Part shown: one piece after another, positions 7,439-15,895 of the stretch
Layout of the letters: every line of letters begins with the position of its first letter
Numbering within the stretch: position 1 is the first letter of the stretch
Origin: Natronobacterium haloterrestre
Lineage (GTDB): Archaea; Halobacteriota; Halobacteria; Halobacteriales; Natrialbaceae
Reading direction: 5' to 3'
Length of the DNA: 64,000 nt
Assembly (NCBI RefSeq): GCF_900112205.1
Contig: NZ_FOKW01000008.1
Location: 182,733-246,732, forward strand
Program-made: the position numbers and the translations under genes
Notes under the pieces: model-generated
Seen by the model: only the letters and a program-made list of their open reading frames with translations
Database searches by the model: none
Told to the model about the DNA's origin: nothing

Positions 7439-8677
7439 ATGAAAGTCATCAAGGACAGCGTCCACGACCACATCCAGGTCGACGGGGTCGCCCGCGCCCT
7501 CCTCGATACCCCCGCGCTCCAGCGCCTCCGCCGGATCCGCCAGCTCGGAACCGTCTCGCTCGTCTACCCCTCCGCGAACCACACCCGCTTCGAACACAGC
7601 ATCGGCGTCTACCACCTCGCCTGCGAGGCCCTCGAGCAACTCGACGTCGACGGGAAACGCGCCGAGCGCGTCCAGGCCGCCGCGATGCTCCACGACGTCG
7701 GCCACGGCCCCTTCAGCCACAACCTCGAGTCGCTGACCTACCGGCGCACCGGCCGTTACCACGACGACGTCCACGACCTGCTCGTCGACGGCGAGGTCGG
7801 CGAGGTACTCCGGGATCACGGGCTCGAGCCCGAGACGGTCGCCGATCTGGTCGCCGGCGAGGGCCGGTTCGGCCAGCTCGTCTCCGGCGAACTCGACGTC
7901 GATCGCATGGACTACCTGGTACGGGACGCCCACCACACCGGCGTCCCCTACGGGACGATCGACCCCGGACGCATCCTGCGGGAGCTCGTCTTCGTCGACG
8001 GCGAACTCGTCCTCGACGAGGGCAACGTCCAGGCCGCCGAGAGCCTGCTGGTCGCCCGCGCGCTGATGAACCCGACCGTCTACAGCCACAGCGTCGCCCG
8101 GATCAGCAAGGCAATGTTGCGCCGGGCGGCCGAACGACTGCTCGACAACCCGGAGACCGACGTCGACGCCGCCACCCTCCAGCGGATGGACGACCCCGAC
8201 CTGCTCGTCGCCCTGCGCTCGTGTGACCCAACGAGCGAGTTCTCCCGCCGACTCGACGAACGGGACCTGTTCAAGCGGGCCGTCTGGGCCGAAATCGACG
8301 CCGTCCCGGGTGGGGTCATCGAGGCTGACCACGACAAGATCCGGTCGTTCGAGCGCGAGATCGCCGACGCCGCCGACGTCGACGACGAGGACGTCATCCT
8401 CGACGTGCCGAGTCGCCCGTCGATGAAGGAATCGACGTCCCGAGTGATGGTCAGCGGCGAGATCCGGCGCCTCGAGCAGCAGTCCCCGCTGGTCGAGGCG
8501 CTCCGGGCGGCCCAGTACTCCCAGTGGCGGCTCGGCGTCTACTCGCCGCCGAACGTCCGCGAGCGGGTCGGCCAGGCCGCCGTGAAGGTGCTCGGCCTGG
8601 ACATCGACGGGGCGCTGGTCAGCGAGGTCCGGAACGGCGACGACCTCGAGACGACGCTGGATCAGTTCGTGGACTGA
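7439..8677 (+). CDS. HD-domain phosphohydrolase (dNTPase-like)
   Basis: 412-residue HD-superfamily metal-dependent phosphohydrolase. The metal site is visible as 'HTRFEHSIGVYHL' (about residues 56-68), 'AAMLHDVGHGPFSH' (about 80-93) and a distal Asp in 'DRMDYLVRDAHHTG'. This is the arrangement of the dGTPase/YwfO/SAMHD1-like branch, which hydrolyses dNTPs or other nucleotides. The C-terminal half is a helical domain that in relatives forms oligomer contacts. The gene stands alone, with a small divergent peptide gene upstream and an amidohydrolase downstream. The substrate cannot be read from the sequence. Confidence 0.88.
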   Translation: MKVIKDSVHDHIQVDGVARALLDTPALQRLRRIRQLGTVSLVYPSANHTRFEHSIGVYHLACEALEQLDVDGKRAERVQAAAMLHDVGHGPFSHNLESLTYRRTGRYHDDVHDLLVDGEVGEVLRDHGLEPETVADLVAGEGRFGQLVSGELDVDRMDYLVRDAHHTGVPYGTIDPGRILRELVFVDGELVLDEGNVQAAESLLVARALMNPTVYSHSVARISKAMLRRAAERLLDNPETDVDAATLQRMDDPDLLVALRSCDPTSEFSRRLDERDLFKRAVWAEIDAVPGGVIEADHDKIRSFEREIADAADVDDEDVILDVPSRPSMKESTSRVMVSGEIRRLEQQSPLVEALRAAQYSQWRLGVYSPPNVRERVGQAAVKVLGLDIDGALVSEVRNGDDLETTLDQFVD

Positions 8678-8769
8678 TCGCGACCCGTCGGCGCGATCCC
8701 GCGCTCGAGGAACCATCCCACGGCGTCCGGAACCGGAGCCGTTGAAGTGTTCGGCCCCGAACGAAGGGT

Positions 8770-9792
8770 ATGGAACTTACCGGTACGATCCTCCGCGGGC
8801 GAGCGTTCGAACCCGTCGAGGGCCGAGTCGTCGTCGACGACGAGGGTCGAATCGAGGCCGTCGAGGAGACGGCCGTCGACAGTTCGGACATCATCCTCCC
8901 GGCGTTCGTCAACGCCCACACCCACATCGGGGACTCGATCGCCAAGGAGGCCGGTCGCGGGCTCTCGCTCGAGGAACTGGTCGCACCCCCCGACGGCCTG
9001 AAACACCGGCTGCTCCGGGACGCCTCGCAGGCGGAACTCGTCGAGGCAATGGGCACCTCGCTGCGATTTATGCACGAGAGCGGGACTGCGGCCTGCCTGG
9101 ACTTCCGCGAGGGCGACGTCGAGGGCGTCCGCGCGCTGAAGGAAGCGGCCGACGGGACCGACGTCGACGCCCTCGCGTTCGCCCGCGGCTCCGTCGAGGC
9201 GATGGAGGAAGGCGACGGCTTCGGCGCGAGCGGAGCCAACGACGACGACTTCGAATACGAGCGCCGGGCGACCCGCGAGGCGGGCAAACCGTTCGGGATC
9301 CACGCCGGCGAGGTCGACGAGACCGACATCGACCCCGCGCTGGATCTCGAGCCGGACTTCCTCGTGCACATGGTCCACCCCGAACCCGACCACCTCGATC
9401 GGGTCGCCGAGAGCGAGGTGCCGATCGTCGTCTGTCCCCGGTCGAACCTCGTGACCGACGCCGGGCTCCCGCCGGTCGAAGACCTCCACGAGCGGACGAC
9501 GGTCGCGCTCGGTACCGACAACGTGATGCTCAACTCGCCGTCGATGTTCCGCGAGATGGAGTTCCTCGCCAAGTTCTCCGACCTCTCCGCGCCCGACGTG
9601 CTCCGGGCGGCGACCGCCAACGGGGCCGAGATCGCCGACCTCGAGTACGGGCTGATCGAGCCGGGACGGAAGGCGCGGCTGACGGTTCTGGACGGCGAGA
9701 CGCCGAACCTCGAGGGCGCGCGCGATCCGGTACGGGCGGTCGTTCGGCGGGCCGGCGTCGACGACGTTCGCGAGGTCGTGACGGCTGGGTGA
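8770..9792 (+). CDS. amidohydrolase family protein (deaminase-like)
   Basis: 340-residue metal-dependent hydrolase of the amidohydrolase superfamily. Metal ligands are recognisable: HxH in 'FVNAHTHIGDS' (near residue 55), His in 'IHAGEVDE', His in 'HMVHPEPDH' and the catalytic Asp in 'ALGTDNVM'. This pattern fits the cytosine/adenosine deaminase and MtaD-like branch. A small N-terminal beta domain ('GRAFEPVEGRVVVDDEG') and its C-terminal completion form the usual composite sandwich. At 340 residues it is shorter than most MtaD enzymes. The neighbours give no pathway clue. Confidence 0.85.
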   Translation: MELTGTILRGRAFEPVEGRVVVDDEGRIEAVEETAVDSSDIILPAFVNAHTHIGDSIAKEAGRGLSLEELVAPPDGLKHRLLRDASQAELVEAMGTSLRFMHESGTAACLDFREGDVEGVRALKEAADGTDVDALAFARGSVEAMEEGDGFGASGANDDDFEYERRATREAGKPFGIHAGEVDETDIDPALDLEPDFLVHMVHPEPDHLDRVAESEVPIVVCPRSNLVTDAGLPPVEDLHERTTVALGTDNVMLNSPSMFREMEFLAKFSDLSAPDVLRAATANGAEIADLEYGLIEPGRKARLTVLDGETPNLEGARDPVRAVVRRAGVDDVREVVTAG

Positions 9793-9860
9793 CCGCTCTC
9801 GCTCCGTTCGTCCATCGATTCCGACGCCTGACGTCGGGTTCGCGGCGAAACGCACGACAA

Positions 9861-9897
9861 CGTTATTACAGTCGGGGGTAGTACGTTATCACATAAC
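9861..9897 (+). promoter_or_regulatory. uspA promoter with small palindrome
   Basis: CGTTATTAC (9861-9869) is a weak TATA-like element 32-40 bases before the ATG at 9901. GTTAT-CAC-ATAAC (9885-9897) is a perfect 5+3+5 dyad lying just before the start codon. Its half-site GTTAT/ATAAC is also the core of the larger palindrome before ribE. Confidence 0.35.
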
Positions 9898-9900
9898 ACG

Positions 9901-10374
9901 ATGTACGACCGTATCCTCGTCCCGACGGACGGGTCCTCCGAGGTCGAGCGTGCGCTCGAGTACGGGTTCGAGCTCGCTGGGGCCCACGACGCGACCGCCC
10001 GGGTGATCTACGTCGTCAACGCCGCCAACTACGGCGGCCTGCCGATGGAAACCGCCTGGGAAGGGATCAGCGATGCGCTCCGGGACGAGGGACAGGAGGC
10101 GGTCCGTCGCGCCCGGGACCTCGCGCCCGAGGACGTTACGGTCGAAACCGAGGTACTGGAGGGCGCGCCGAGCCGGGTCATCGTCGATCAGGCGGCGACC
10201 GCGGACTGCGACCTGGTCGTGATGGGGACCCACGGCCGGGGCGGGATCGATCGGCTCCTGCTGGGCAGCGTTACCGAACGGGTCGTTCGCCGCGCACCGG
10301 TGCCGGTGTTGACCGTCCACGTCGAGCCCCCGGAAGCCGACGAGGAACCGGAGCGTCAGGTCGCGGCGGAGTGA
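9901..10374 (+). CDS. universal stress protein, UspA family
   Basis: 157-residue cytoplasmic single-domain Usp. It opens with the standard strand 'MYDRILVPTDGSSEVERAL' and has the ATP-binding loop G-x2-G-x9-G-S in 'MGTHGRGGIDRLLLGSVTERVVR' split across residues about 105-127, followed by 'PVPVLTVHV'. This marks it as the nucleotide-binding branch. It is probably monocistronic. The start is the ATG directly after a palindrome/TATA region. The last 12 residues are an acidic tail. Confidence 0.92.
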   Translation: MYDRILVPTDGSSEVERALEYGFELAGAHDATARVIYVVNAANYGGLPMETAWEGISDALRDEGQEAVRRARDLAPEDVTVETEVLEGAPSRVIVDQAATADCDLVVMGTHGRGGIDRLLLGSVTERVVRRAPVPVLTVHVEPPEADEEPERQVAAE

Positions 10375-10460
10375 GTGGAAGCGGGATGGAAGCGGTACCG
10401 GTCGAACTCGAACCCGTTTTCCGATCACGCTACCCCCGCGGAGCGGCGCCGATACTCCCG

Positions 10461-11429
10461 TCAGACCGGACGCAGGTGCTCGCAGTCGCCCGCAGTGACC
10501 GTCTCCCTCTCCCTCTCTCTCTCCCGGCCGTCGTCCGTTTCCACGACGAGCGCGCCGGTGTCGGTCACGTCGACCGCCTCGCCGACGACCTCCCCGCCCG
10601 GTCGGTCGACGCGAACCCGCTGACCGATCGTTAGCGCCAACTCGCGCCAGGCCGGTACGATCGAATCGAGGTCGGTCCGGAACGCGTCGAACTCCTCGAG
10701 GAGACGCTGGACGAACCGGCGACGGTCGACGTCGCCTGCCTCGTCGCGGATGCTGGTCGCGCCCGCCGGCAGGTCGTCGGCGTCGACGTTCGCGTTGACG
10801 CCGATCCCCACGACGAGCCACTCGATGCGGTCGGTTTCCCCCTCCATCTCGGTGAGGATGCCGGCGAGTTTTCGGTAGCCGGTATCGTCTCCGTCGTCTT
10901 CGTCGCCGGGGACCACCACGTCGTTCGGCCACTTGATCCCCGCGTCGACGCCCGCCTCGCGGGCCGCTCGAGCCGCCGCGACCGCCGCGGCGAGCGTAAA
11001 AAGCGGGGCTCGCAGCGGTGCGATCCCCGGCCGGAGGACTGCGCTGGCCCAGACGCCGCCGGACGGCGCGGCCCACTCGCGCTCGAGTCGTCCCCGGCCG
11101 CCGGTCTGTTCGTCCGCGAGAACGACGACGTCCTCGGCTCCCTCGGTCGCGAGTTCCCGGGCGCGGTCGTTCGTACTCCCGACGGCGTCGTGGTACTCGA
11201 TCTCGAAGGGGGCCTCGAGTCCGAACTCGACCGTCGGCCCCCCGTAGGCGGCGACACCCTCGAACCGATAGCCGGTCGGATCGCTCTCGATCTCGAACCC
11301 CGCGTCCCGAAGTTCCTCGACGTGTTTCCAGACCGCGGCTCGAGAGACCCCGAGCGCATCGGCGAGTTCCGGGCCCGAGACCGGGCCGGCGGAGAGTTCC
11401 TCGAGGATCGCGCGTCGCGTCTCGTTCAT
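10461..11429 (-). CDS. birA: biotin--[acetyl-CoA-carboxylase] ligase / repressor BirA
   Basis: 322 residues from ATG 11429, where the winged-helix domain begins ('MNETRRAILEELSAGPVSG'). The DNA-binding domain (about 1-65, recognition helix 'VSRAAVWKHVEELRDAGF') precedes the ligase core, with the biotin/AMP motif 'GGRGRLEREW' and 'GIKWPNDVV'. The C-terminal SH3-like domain follows. The presence of the HTH marks it as the group II enzyme that both biotinylates carrier proteins and can repress biotin genes. A stretch 'GREREREREETV'-like near the C-terminus comes from a CTCTCT-rich run at 10500-10525. Confidence 0.93.
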   Translation of the reverse strand: MNETRRAILEELSAGPVSGPELADALGVSRAAVWKHVEELRDAGFEIESDPTGYRFEGVAAYGGPTVEFGLEAPFEIEYHDAVGSTNDRARELATEGAEDVVVLADEQTGGRGRLEREWAAPSGGVWASAVLRPGIAPLRAPLFTLAAAVAAARAAREAGVDAGIKWPNDVVVPGDEDDGDDTGYRKLAGILTEMEGETDRIEWLVVGIGVNANVDADDLPAGATSIRDEAGDVDRRRFVQRLLEEFDAFRTDLDSIVPAWRELALTIGQRVRVDRPGGEVVGEAVDVTDTGALVVETDDGRERERERETVTAGDCEHLRPV

Positions 11430-11540
11430 ACGCGCTCGAGGGTGCCGCTCGTACTTCAAGGTGCTTCAAGGCGCCTCGAGGTGTGCCAGGGTACGAGACA
11501 TGGGGACGGCCGACCGTCGCCGACGTACAGGTCCGCCGAC

Positions 11541-12041
11541 TTACGGGATTCCGAGCACCGACAGCCCCGCGACCGAGGCTGCGACGAGGGCCCCCGTCCA
11601 GGCCGCGAGGCCGGCGACGAGCCACGCGATCGTCACCCGGTCGTTCGGACCGACGACGCTCGCCAGCAGCGCCGTGAGGTGGATGCCCGCGAGTATCGGT
11701 CCCGCCACGGCGAGGCCGGCGAGCCCGTACCGTTTCCAGACTCGCCGGGCCCGACCGTACCGGTCGCTCGAGTCGGTTACGTCGGTGCCGGTCTGCCGTC
11801 GCCACCACTCGGTGAGCCGGCTACGGGCAAGGACGATTGCGACGACCGCAGCGACGCTGCCACTGAACGCGGCGACGCCGGTCAGAAACGGATCCAGCCC
11901 GAGACCGATCGCGACCGGAATCACGACGAAGGGTTCGACTGCTGGAACCATCGCGAGGGCGAACACGAGCAGGTACTGGGAGACGCCGGTCGTACTCTCG
12001 AGCGTCGAGGCGACGTCGAGGAGGGTCGTCGTGTGGGTCAT
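11541..12041 (-). CDS. small multidrug export-type membrane protein (PF06695-like)
   Basis: 166 residues with four to five hydrophobic helices ('YLLVFALAMVPAVEPFVVIP', 'GVAAFSGSVAAVVAIVLA', 'YGLAGLAVAGPILAGIHLTA', 'AWLVAGLAAWTGALVAA'). The 'VPAVEPFVVIPVAIGLG' segment and the 'AGPILAGIH' segment match what is known of the small multi-drug export family, whose true function is poorly tested. It is encoded convergent to nothing and lies between BirA and TyrRS, which are on the same strand but separated by gaps. Start at the ATG after a TATA-like GTTATATTC about 55 bases upstream. Confidence 0.7.
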   Translation of the reverse strand: MTHTTTLLDVASTLESTTGVSQYLLVFALAMVPAVEPFVVIPVAIGLGLDPFLTGVAAFSGSVAAVVAIVLARSRLTEWWRRQTGTDVTDSSDRYGRARRVWKRYGLAGLAVAGPILAGIHLTALLASVVGPNDRVTIAWLVAGLAAWTGALVAASVAGLSVLGIP

Positions 12042-12167
12042 AGGAGACCGCTGTCCGTCGTCGACGGACGTGTTACTCGAGCGAAACGATCGGCCAGAAT
12101 ATAACGGTTTCCGTCCGGTCGCGCGACGGCGATCCCATACTATCGGGACCCCGGGTTCGGTTCCGGT

Positions 12168-13148
12168 TCAGTCCCGAATCTCACGCAACTTCTCGCGACC
12201 TGGCGCGATCAAGTCGTCGAGGTAGGTCGCCAGCGTCCCCTTCGCGTCCGCCGGGTGGAGTTCGCCCGACTCGAGGTCCGCTGCCAGCGACTCGTACTCC
12301 TCGTAGGTGAGGTCGCCGCCGTACTTCTCGGGACGCTCGACGACGATCTCGTCGAACCGTGGGAAGACGTGGTACTCGAACAGTTCGAGCACGGGGTTCT
12401 CGAGGTCGCCCTCCGGGTCGCGGGTCGGCGGGCAGAACGCCGAGTTGACCTTCTCCTCTAGGTCTTCCGTCGAGTCCTCCATCGAGATGGTGACGCCCTC
12501 GCTCGAGGACATCTTCCCCTCGCCGGAGGTGAGGTCGGCGACGATCGGCGTGTGCAAAGCGGGCCGGACGTCGTAGCCGAGTTCCGGCAGTTCCTCGCGG
12601 GCGAGCATGTGGACCTTCCGCTGGTCTAGGCCGCCGACGGCGAGGTCGAGGTCGAGGTACTCGATGTCGAGCGTCTGCATCAGCGGGTAGACGACGTGGC
12701 TCACCTTGGCCGTCTCGCCGCCCTGGATCTCGGCCATCGCGCGCTGGGCGCGGTTGAGCGTCGTCGAGAGCTCGAGTTCGTGCAGGTCGAGCGTGTACTC
12801 CTCGTCGAGCTGGAACTCGGAGCCGTAGACGAACTCGGTCGACTCCTCGTCGAGGCCGTACGCGATGAACTGCGCCTTCATTTGCTCGGCAGTGTCGCGG
12901 ATCTCCTCGAAGGTGCCCTTCCCGTTGAGGTAGGCGTGGACGTCCGCCAGCAGGACGACGACCTCCATGCCGGCCTCCTGGAGGTCGATGAGTTTGTTCG
13001 CGGTCAGCAGGTGTCCGAGGTGGAGCACGCCGGAGGGCTCGTAGCCGACGTAGACCCGCTTTCCGTCGGGATCCTCGGCCAGTTCCCGCACCTCCTCCTC
13101 CGTGACGACCTCCTCGGCGTTCCGGGTGATCAGGTCGTAGGTATCCAT
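12168..13148 (-). CDS. tyrS: tyrosyl-tRNA synthetase
   Basis: 326-residue class I synthetase that charges tRNA-Tyr. The HIGH-type motif appears as 'SGVLHLGHLLTANKL' (about residues 32-46) and the KMSKS-type loop as 'GKMSSSEGVTISMED' (near 210). The length is that of the short archaeal/eukaryotic TyrRS. The ATG at 13148 is chosen because 'MDTYDLITRNAEEVV' is the normal archaeal N-terminus and a TATA box lies about 30 bases upstream. Longer frames upstream are not conserved-looking. Monocistronic. Confidence 0.95.
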   Translation of the reverse strand: MDTYDLITRNAEEVVTEEEVRELAEDPDGKRVYVGYEPSGVLHLGHLLTANKLIDLQEAGMEVVVLLADVHAYLNGKGTFEEIRDTAEQMKAQFIAYGLDEESTEFVYGSEFQLDEEYTLDLHELELSTTLNRAQRAMAEIQGGETAKVSHVVYPLMQTLDIEYLDLDLAVGGLDQRKVHMLAREELPELGYDVRPALHTPIVADLTSGEGKMSSSEGVTISMEDSTEDLEEKVNSAFCPPTRDPEGDLENPVLELFEYHVFPRFDEIVVERPEKYGGDLTYEEYESLAADLESGELHPADAKGTLATYLDDLIAPGREKLREIRD

Positions 13149-13174
13149 CACTGTCCGAGTGGTATCCACGGACG

Positions 13175-13183
13175 GATTTATGA
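13175..13183 (-). promoter_or_regulatory. tyrS TATA box
   Basis: On the minus strand TCATAAATC reads as a TATA box 27-35 bases before the tyrS ATG. This fits a leaderless mRNA and supports the chosen start. Confidence 0.55.
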
Positions 13184-13246
13184 CTTCTTGAACGACGGTC
13201 GTATACCGGACGGTCATACGCCGCTTTGCTGTCGACCGCCGCGACG

Positions 13247-13444
13247 CTAGAAGGGCTTTAGCACCGACTCGACGCGGTCGCGGGCCGTCCCGGCGAGATA
13301 CCCCGTCGCCGCGCCGACGCCGGCACCGACCGCGCCCCCGGCGGGACCGGCGACGCCGCCGACCTTGCCGCCCAGTTTCGCTCCCTCGGCGGCCCCTTTC
13401 GACGCGTGCTCCGATCGTAGACACGGTGGCTCGAGCGATGGCAT
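13247..13444 (-). CDS. small glycine-zipper protein
   Basis: 65 residues if the ATG at 13444 is used. The C-terminal two thirds is a glycine/alanine-rich zipper ('LGGKVGGVAGPAGGAVGAG', then 'VGAATGYLAGTARDRVESV'), a pattern seen in membrane-inserting or oligomeric small proteins. The first 15 residues look less natural, so the real start may be further in. No promoter is obvious and no family is recognised. Confidence 0.45.
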   Translation of the reverse strand: MPSLEPPCLRSEHASKGAAEGAKLGGKVGGVAGPAGGAVGAGVGAATGYLAGTARDRVESVLKPF

Positions 13445-13548
13445 CGGCTGCGGGTTCGAGCGTCGGTACAATAGTCGTTGGGGAGGCCCAGCCTTGCCCC
13501 GATCACGGACCCGGAACATAAACCGGATCGGTCCGGAACCGACCCTGG

Positions 13549-13839
13549 TCAGGCCTCCGACCCCTGGAACACCGTCGTCGTCCCGTCTTGTTCGACGCGG
13601 ATCCGGTATCCCAGATACGAGAACGTCACCGTCGCGTCGGCTTCCTCGGGCGGCGGCGAGGAGAACAGATCCGCGATCAACGAGTCGACGCAGTTGTAGA
13701 TCGGAGAGACGTTCATCGGATCTGCCCCCTCGAGTTCGGCGACGATCTCGACGATCTGCGTCGCGGGGGTTTCCTGCTCGGTCTCGAGCCGTTGCTGTGC
13801 GACGATATCCTCGTCGACGGAGTCGATCGGCCCTGTCAT
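13549..13839 (-). CDS. HalOD1 output-domain protein
   Basis: 96-residue haloarchaeal HalOD1-type protein. The characteristic pattern is present: 'ATQIVEIVAELEGADPMNV', then 'SPIYNCVDSLIADLFSS', then a two-stranded end ('ATVTFSYLGYRIRVEQDG'). HalOD1 is a known haloarchaeal output domain, found alone or attached to sensors. Its biochemical action is unknown. A second copy lies at 36518-36820. The neighbours are unrelated. Confidence 0.8.
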   Translation of the reverse strand: MTGPIDSVDEDIVAQQRLETEQETPATQIVEIVAELEGADPMNVSPIYNCVDSLIADLFSSPPPEEADATVTFSYLGYRIRVEQDGTTTVFQGSEA

Positions 13840-14031
13840 CTATCGGACGGTCCCGACGCGGCACCGTAACCGTTGGACCGGCCGTTGCAGGCGACTTCGG
13901 GTAACGTAGCCACCGGTCGATCGAACCGGGTCCCTCGGCCGATCGTCCGCCCCGCCCAGCGTCCCCACGGCTGGGAGACTCGGAAACTGCTTGCCGAACA
14001 CTCTCGATCCCGCCTTGCCTACGACCGACGG

Positions 14032-14697
14032 ATGGGCTACACCGACGACTTCGTCAACGCGGTGCGCCGGAGCTTCCTCCCCCAGCTCCACTACCTCTTT
14101 CGGGGTACCTTCGGCGGCTACGCGGTCAGTCACACTACCGCCGACGAATACGTGCTGACAGCCCACTGTGGGGAAGACATCCTCGAGGACGTGCTCGACG
14201 AACTCGGCTTCTCGCGGAACCCGATTGCCTCGCTGAAGGTTCGACTGGACGGCAACACCTCAGAGGGGTCGTGGGTGTGGCGACCGTCGCCCCTCGCTTC
14301 CACCCAGCTACACGTCGTCCTCCACGACCTCGAGGGTGCCGAGGGCGTCGACGTCTACGCTCACTGGGAGTGTTCCTGGATCCGCCACCCCTACAAACAC
14401 TACGTCGCGCGGGGGTACGACGCCGAGACCGGCGTCGCGCTCGCCCGACGCTGGCTCGTGAACCTCGACGGAGAGGGGCTCGAGGCGGCCGACGGGATCG
14501 AGTACGAGATCGACGATTCGCTCGCCCGACGCGTCAGCGAGTACCTGTCGCTGTCCTACTATCGCGGCATCGAGGCGGTGGGGTCGCTCCGGTCTCGAGT
14601 TCCGGTCCTCGAGGACCTCGAAGACTCACGGGACACGCTCACGATCGATCGGGAGGACGAACGGGACGACGTCTCCCCCCGGATCGCGGAGCTTTGA
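14032..14697 (+). CDS. conserved-type hypothetical protein, 221 aa
   Basis: No family recognised. The start is the ATG at 14032 ('MGYTDDFVNAVRRSFLPQLH'); the frame stays open upstream, but that extension is arginine/proline-rich and not protein-like. The protein is soluble, with many aromatic residues and histidines ('YAHWECSWIRHPYKHYVARG') in the middle. An acidic C-terminal tail ends 'DDVSPRIAEL'. It is convergent with the SDR gene downstream, 34 bases apart. Confidence 0.7.
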   Translation: MGYTDDFVNAVRRSFLPQLHYLFRGTFGGYAVSHTTADEYVLTAHCGEDILEDVLDELGFSRNPIASLKVRLDGNTSEGSWVWRPSPLASTQLHVVLHDLEGAEGVDVYAHWECSWIRHPYKHYVARGYDAETGVALARRWLVNLDGEGLEAADGIEYEIDDSLARRVSEYLSLSYYRGIEAVGSLRSRVPVLEDLEDSRDTLTIDREDERDDVSPRIAEL

Positions 14698-14731
14698 GCT
14701 CCAGCCGCGCCCCGTTGCGGAGAACGGCGGG

Positions 14732-15583
14732 TTACTCGTAGGTGTGAGTGTAGCCGCCGTCCCACAGCAGGTCGTTCCCGTTGAGGTGGCGGGCGTTCTC
14801 CGAGAAACCGAAGGCGAAGAGGTTCCCGACCTCGACGGGCTCCATCATCTCCTTCGTCCGGGCCTGCCCGAGCATGACGTCCTCGACGACCTCGCGCTCG
14901 GTGATACCGCGGCTCTCGGCGGTGTCTTCGATCTGGTTCATCACGAGCGGCGTCTTCACGTAGCCGGTGCTGACGGAGAACGAGCGATTCTCCCCCTCGC
15001 CCTCGGCGGCGATCGATCGCGTCAGGCCGCGGATTCCGAACTTCATCATGTTGTACGCGACCTTGTCGCGGGTGACGTAGTGGCCGTGGACGGAGGCCAT
15101 GTTCCCGATCACGCCGCCGCCGGCCTCCTCCATGTGGGGCAGACAGAGCTTCGAGAGGTACAGCGGTCCCCGGAGCATCACCTGGTGCATCACGTCGTAG
15201 GTGTCCATCGGGAACTCCTCGATGGCGTCGATGTGTTGCATCCCGGCGATGTTCGCGAGGAACCGGATATCGCCCAGTTCGGCCGCCTCCTCGACGACGG
15301 CCGCCATCTCGGCGTCGTCGGTGAGATCGCCCGGCAGCGCGTGGATCTCCCCCTCGACGCCCAGTTCCTCGCCTTTCTCGACGGTCCCCTCGAGGCCGTC
15401 CTCGTCGACGTCGGTCGCGACCGTCGTCACCCCGTTTTCCGCGAGGACGATGGCCGTCGCCCGGCCGATTCCCGATGCGCCCCCCGTGACGATGGCCACG
15501 CTGTCGGCGGTGAATCGGTCGTCGCTGAATCGCTCGATGTCCGACCGCTCGAGTTCGGCCGGCGCTACGGTGTCTTCTGACAT
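14732..15583 (-). CDS. SDR-family dehydrogenase (3-hydroxybutyrate dehydrogenase-like)
   Basis: 283-residue short-chain dehydrogenase. The NAD-binding motif is 'TGGASGIGRATA' (about residues 34-45), the 'NIAG' strand is near 110 and the catalytic Y-x3-K is 'YNMMK' near 178. The C-terminal end 'DGGYTHTYE' is typical of the family. An N-terminal extension of about 25 acidic residues is unusual. It resembles 3-hydroxybutyrate dehydrogenases, and the thiolase and CoA-transferase genes nearby fit ketone-body or short-chain acid metabolism, though the specificity is inference. A TATA island at 15610-15627 gives a leaderless start. Confidence 0.85.
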   Translation of the reverse strand: MSEDTVAPAELERSDIERFSDDRFTADSVAIVTGGASGIGRATAIVLAENGVTTVATDVDEDGLEGTVEKGEELGVEGEIHALPGDLTDDAEMAAVVEEAAELGDIRFLANIAGMQHIDAIEEFPMDTYDVMHQVMLRGPLYLSKLCLPHMEEAGGGVIGNMASVHGHYVTRDKVAYNMMKFGIRGLTRSIAAEGEGENRSFSVSTGYVKTPLVMNQIEDTAESRGITEREVVEDVMLGQARTKEMMEPVEVGNLFAFGFSENARHLNGNDLLWDGGYTHTYE

Positions 15584-15609
15584 CGTCCGTGACTTCCACT
15601 GCTATCAGG

Positions 15610-15627
15610 ATATATCTTATTATATTC
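15610..15627 (-). promoter_or_regulatory. TATA island of the SDR gene
   Basis: The stretch TATATCTTATTATA in an A+T-rich island lies 28-44 bases before the ATG at 15583 and is the only strong archaeal promoter signal there. The next 150 bases (15640-15790) are also unusually A+T-rich and contain no frame of note. Confidence 0.55.
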
Positions 15628-15803
15628 GAAGCGGTATGTCTCGAGAAGGTCCGACACGGATACTACCGATTCGAGGATCAGACCGATTTTGTTCGGCTTC
15701 TGTGGCACCCTCTACCGAATACTATCAATAAAAATATCTGTAATAGTAAATACCAAATCGAAAATATCTCGGGAACGTTGTAATTAGATTCGGAGCCCTT
15801 TCC

Positions 15804-15881
15804 CTAGATCTTCATGAACGCGACGATCAGATTGATCAGCACCATCCCGACGAAGCCGATCAGCCAGAGTGGGAGTTCCAT
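15804..15881 (-). CDS. 25-residue membrane peptide coupled to SSS symporter
   Basis: A complete frame of 25 codons: 'MELPLWLIGFVGMVLINLIV' then 'AFMKI' and stop. It is essentially one membrane helix. Translation is supported by a full Shine-Dalgarno, GGAGGTGA (15888-15895), six bases before the ATG and directly after the symporter stop codon. Such a site is uncommon in haloarchaea and would be pointless without a gene. It is the last gene of a three-gene unit (17951 to 15804). The inference is a small partner subunit of the symporter, by analogy with known small partners of SSS and NSS transporters. Confidence 0.7.
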   Translation of the reverse strand: MELPLWLIGFVGMVLINLIVAFMKI

Positions 15882-15895
15882 GCGTTGTCACCTCC

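Noticed and set aside
10500..10525. CTCTCT-rich run as a regulatory element
   Set aside because: It lies inside birA and codes for an Arg/Glu-rich stretch near the C-terminus; simple slippage is enough to explain it.
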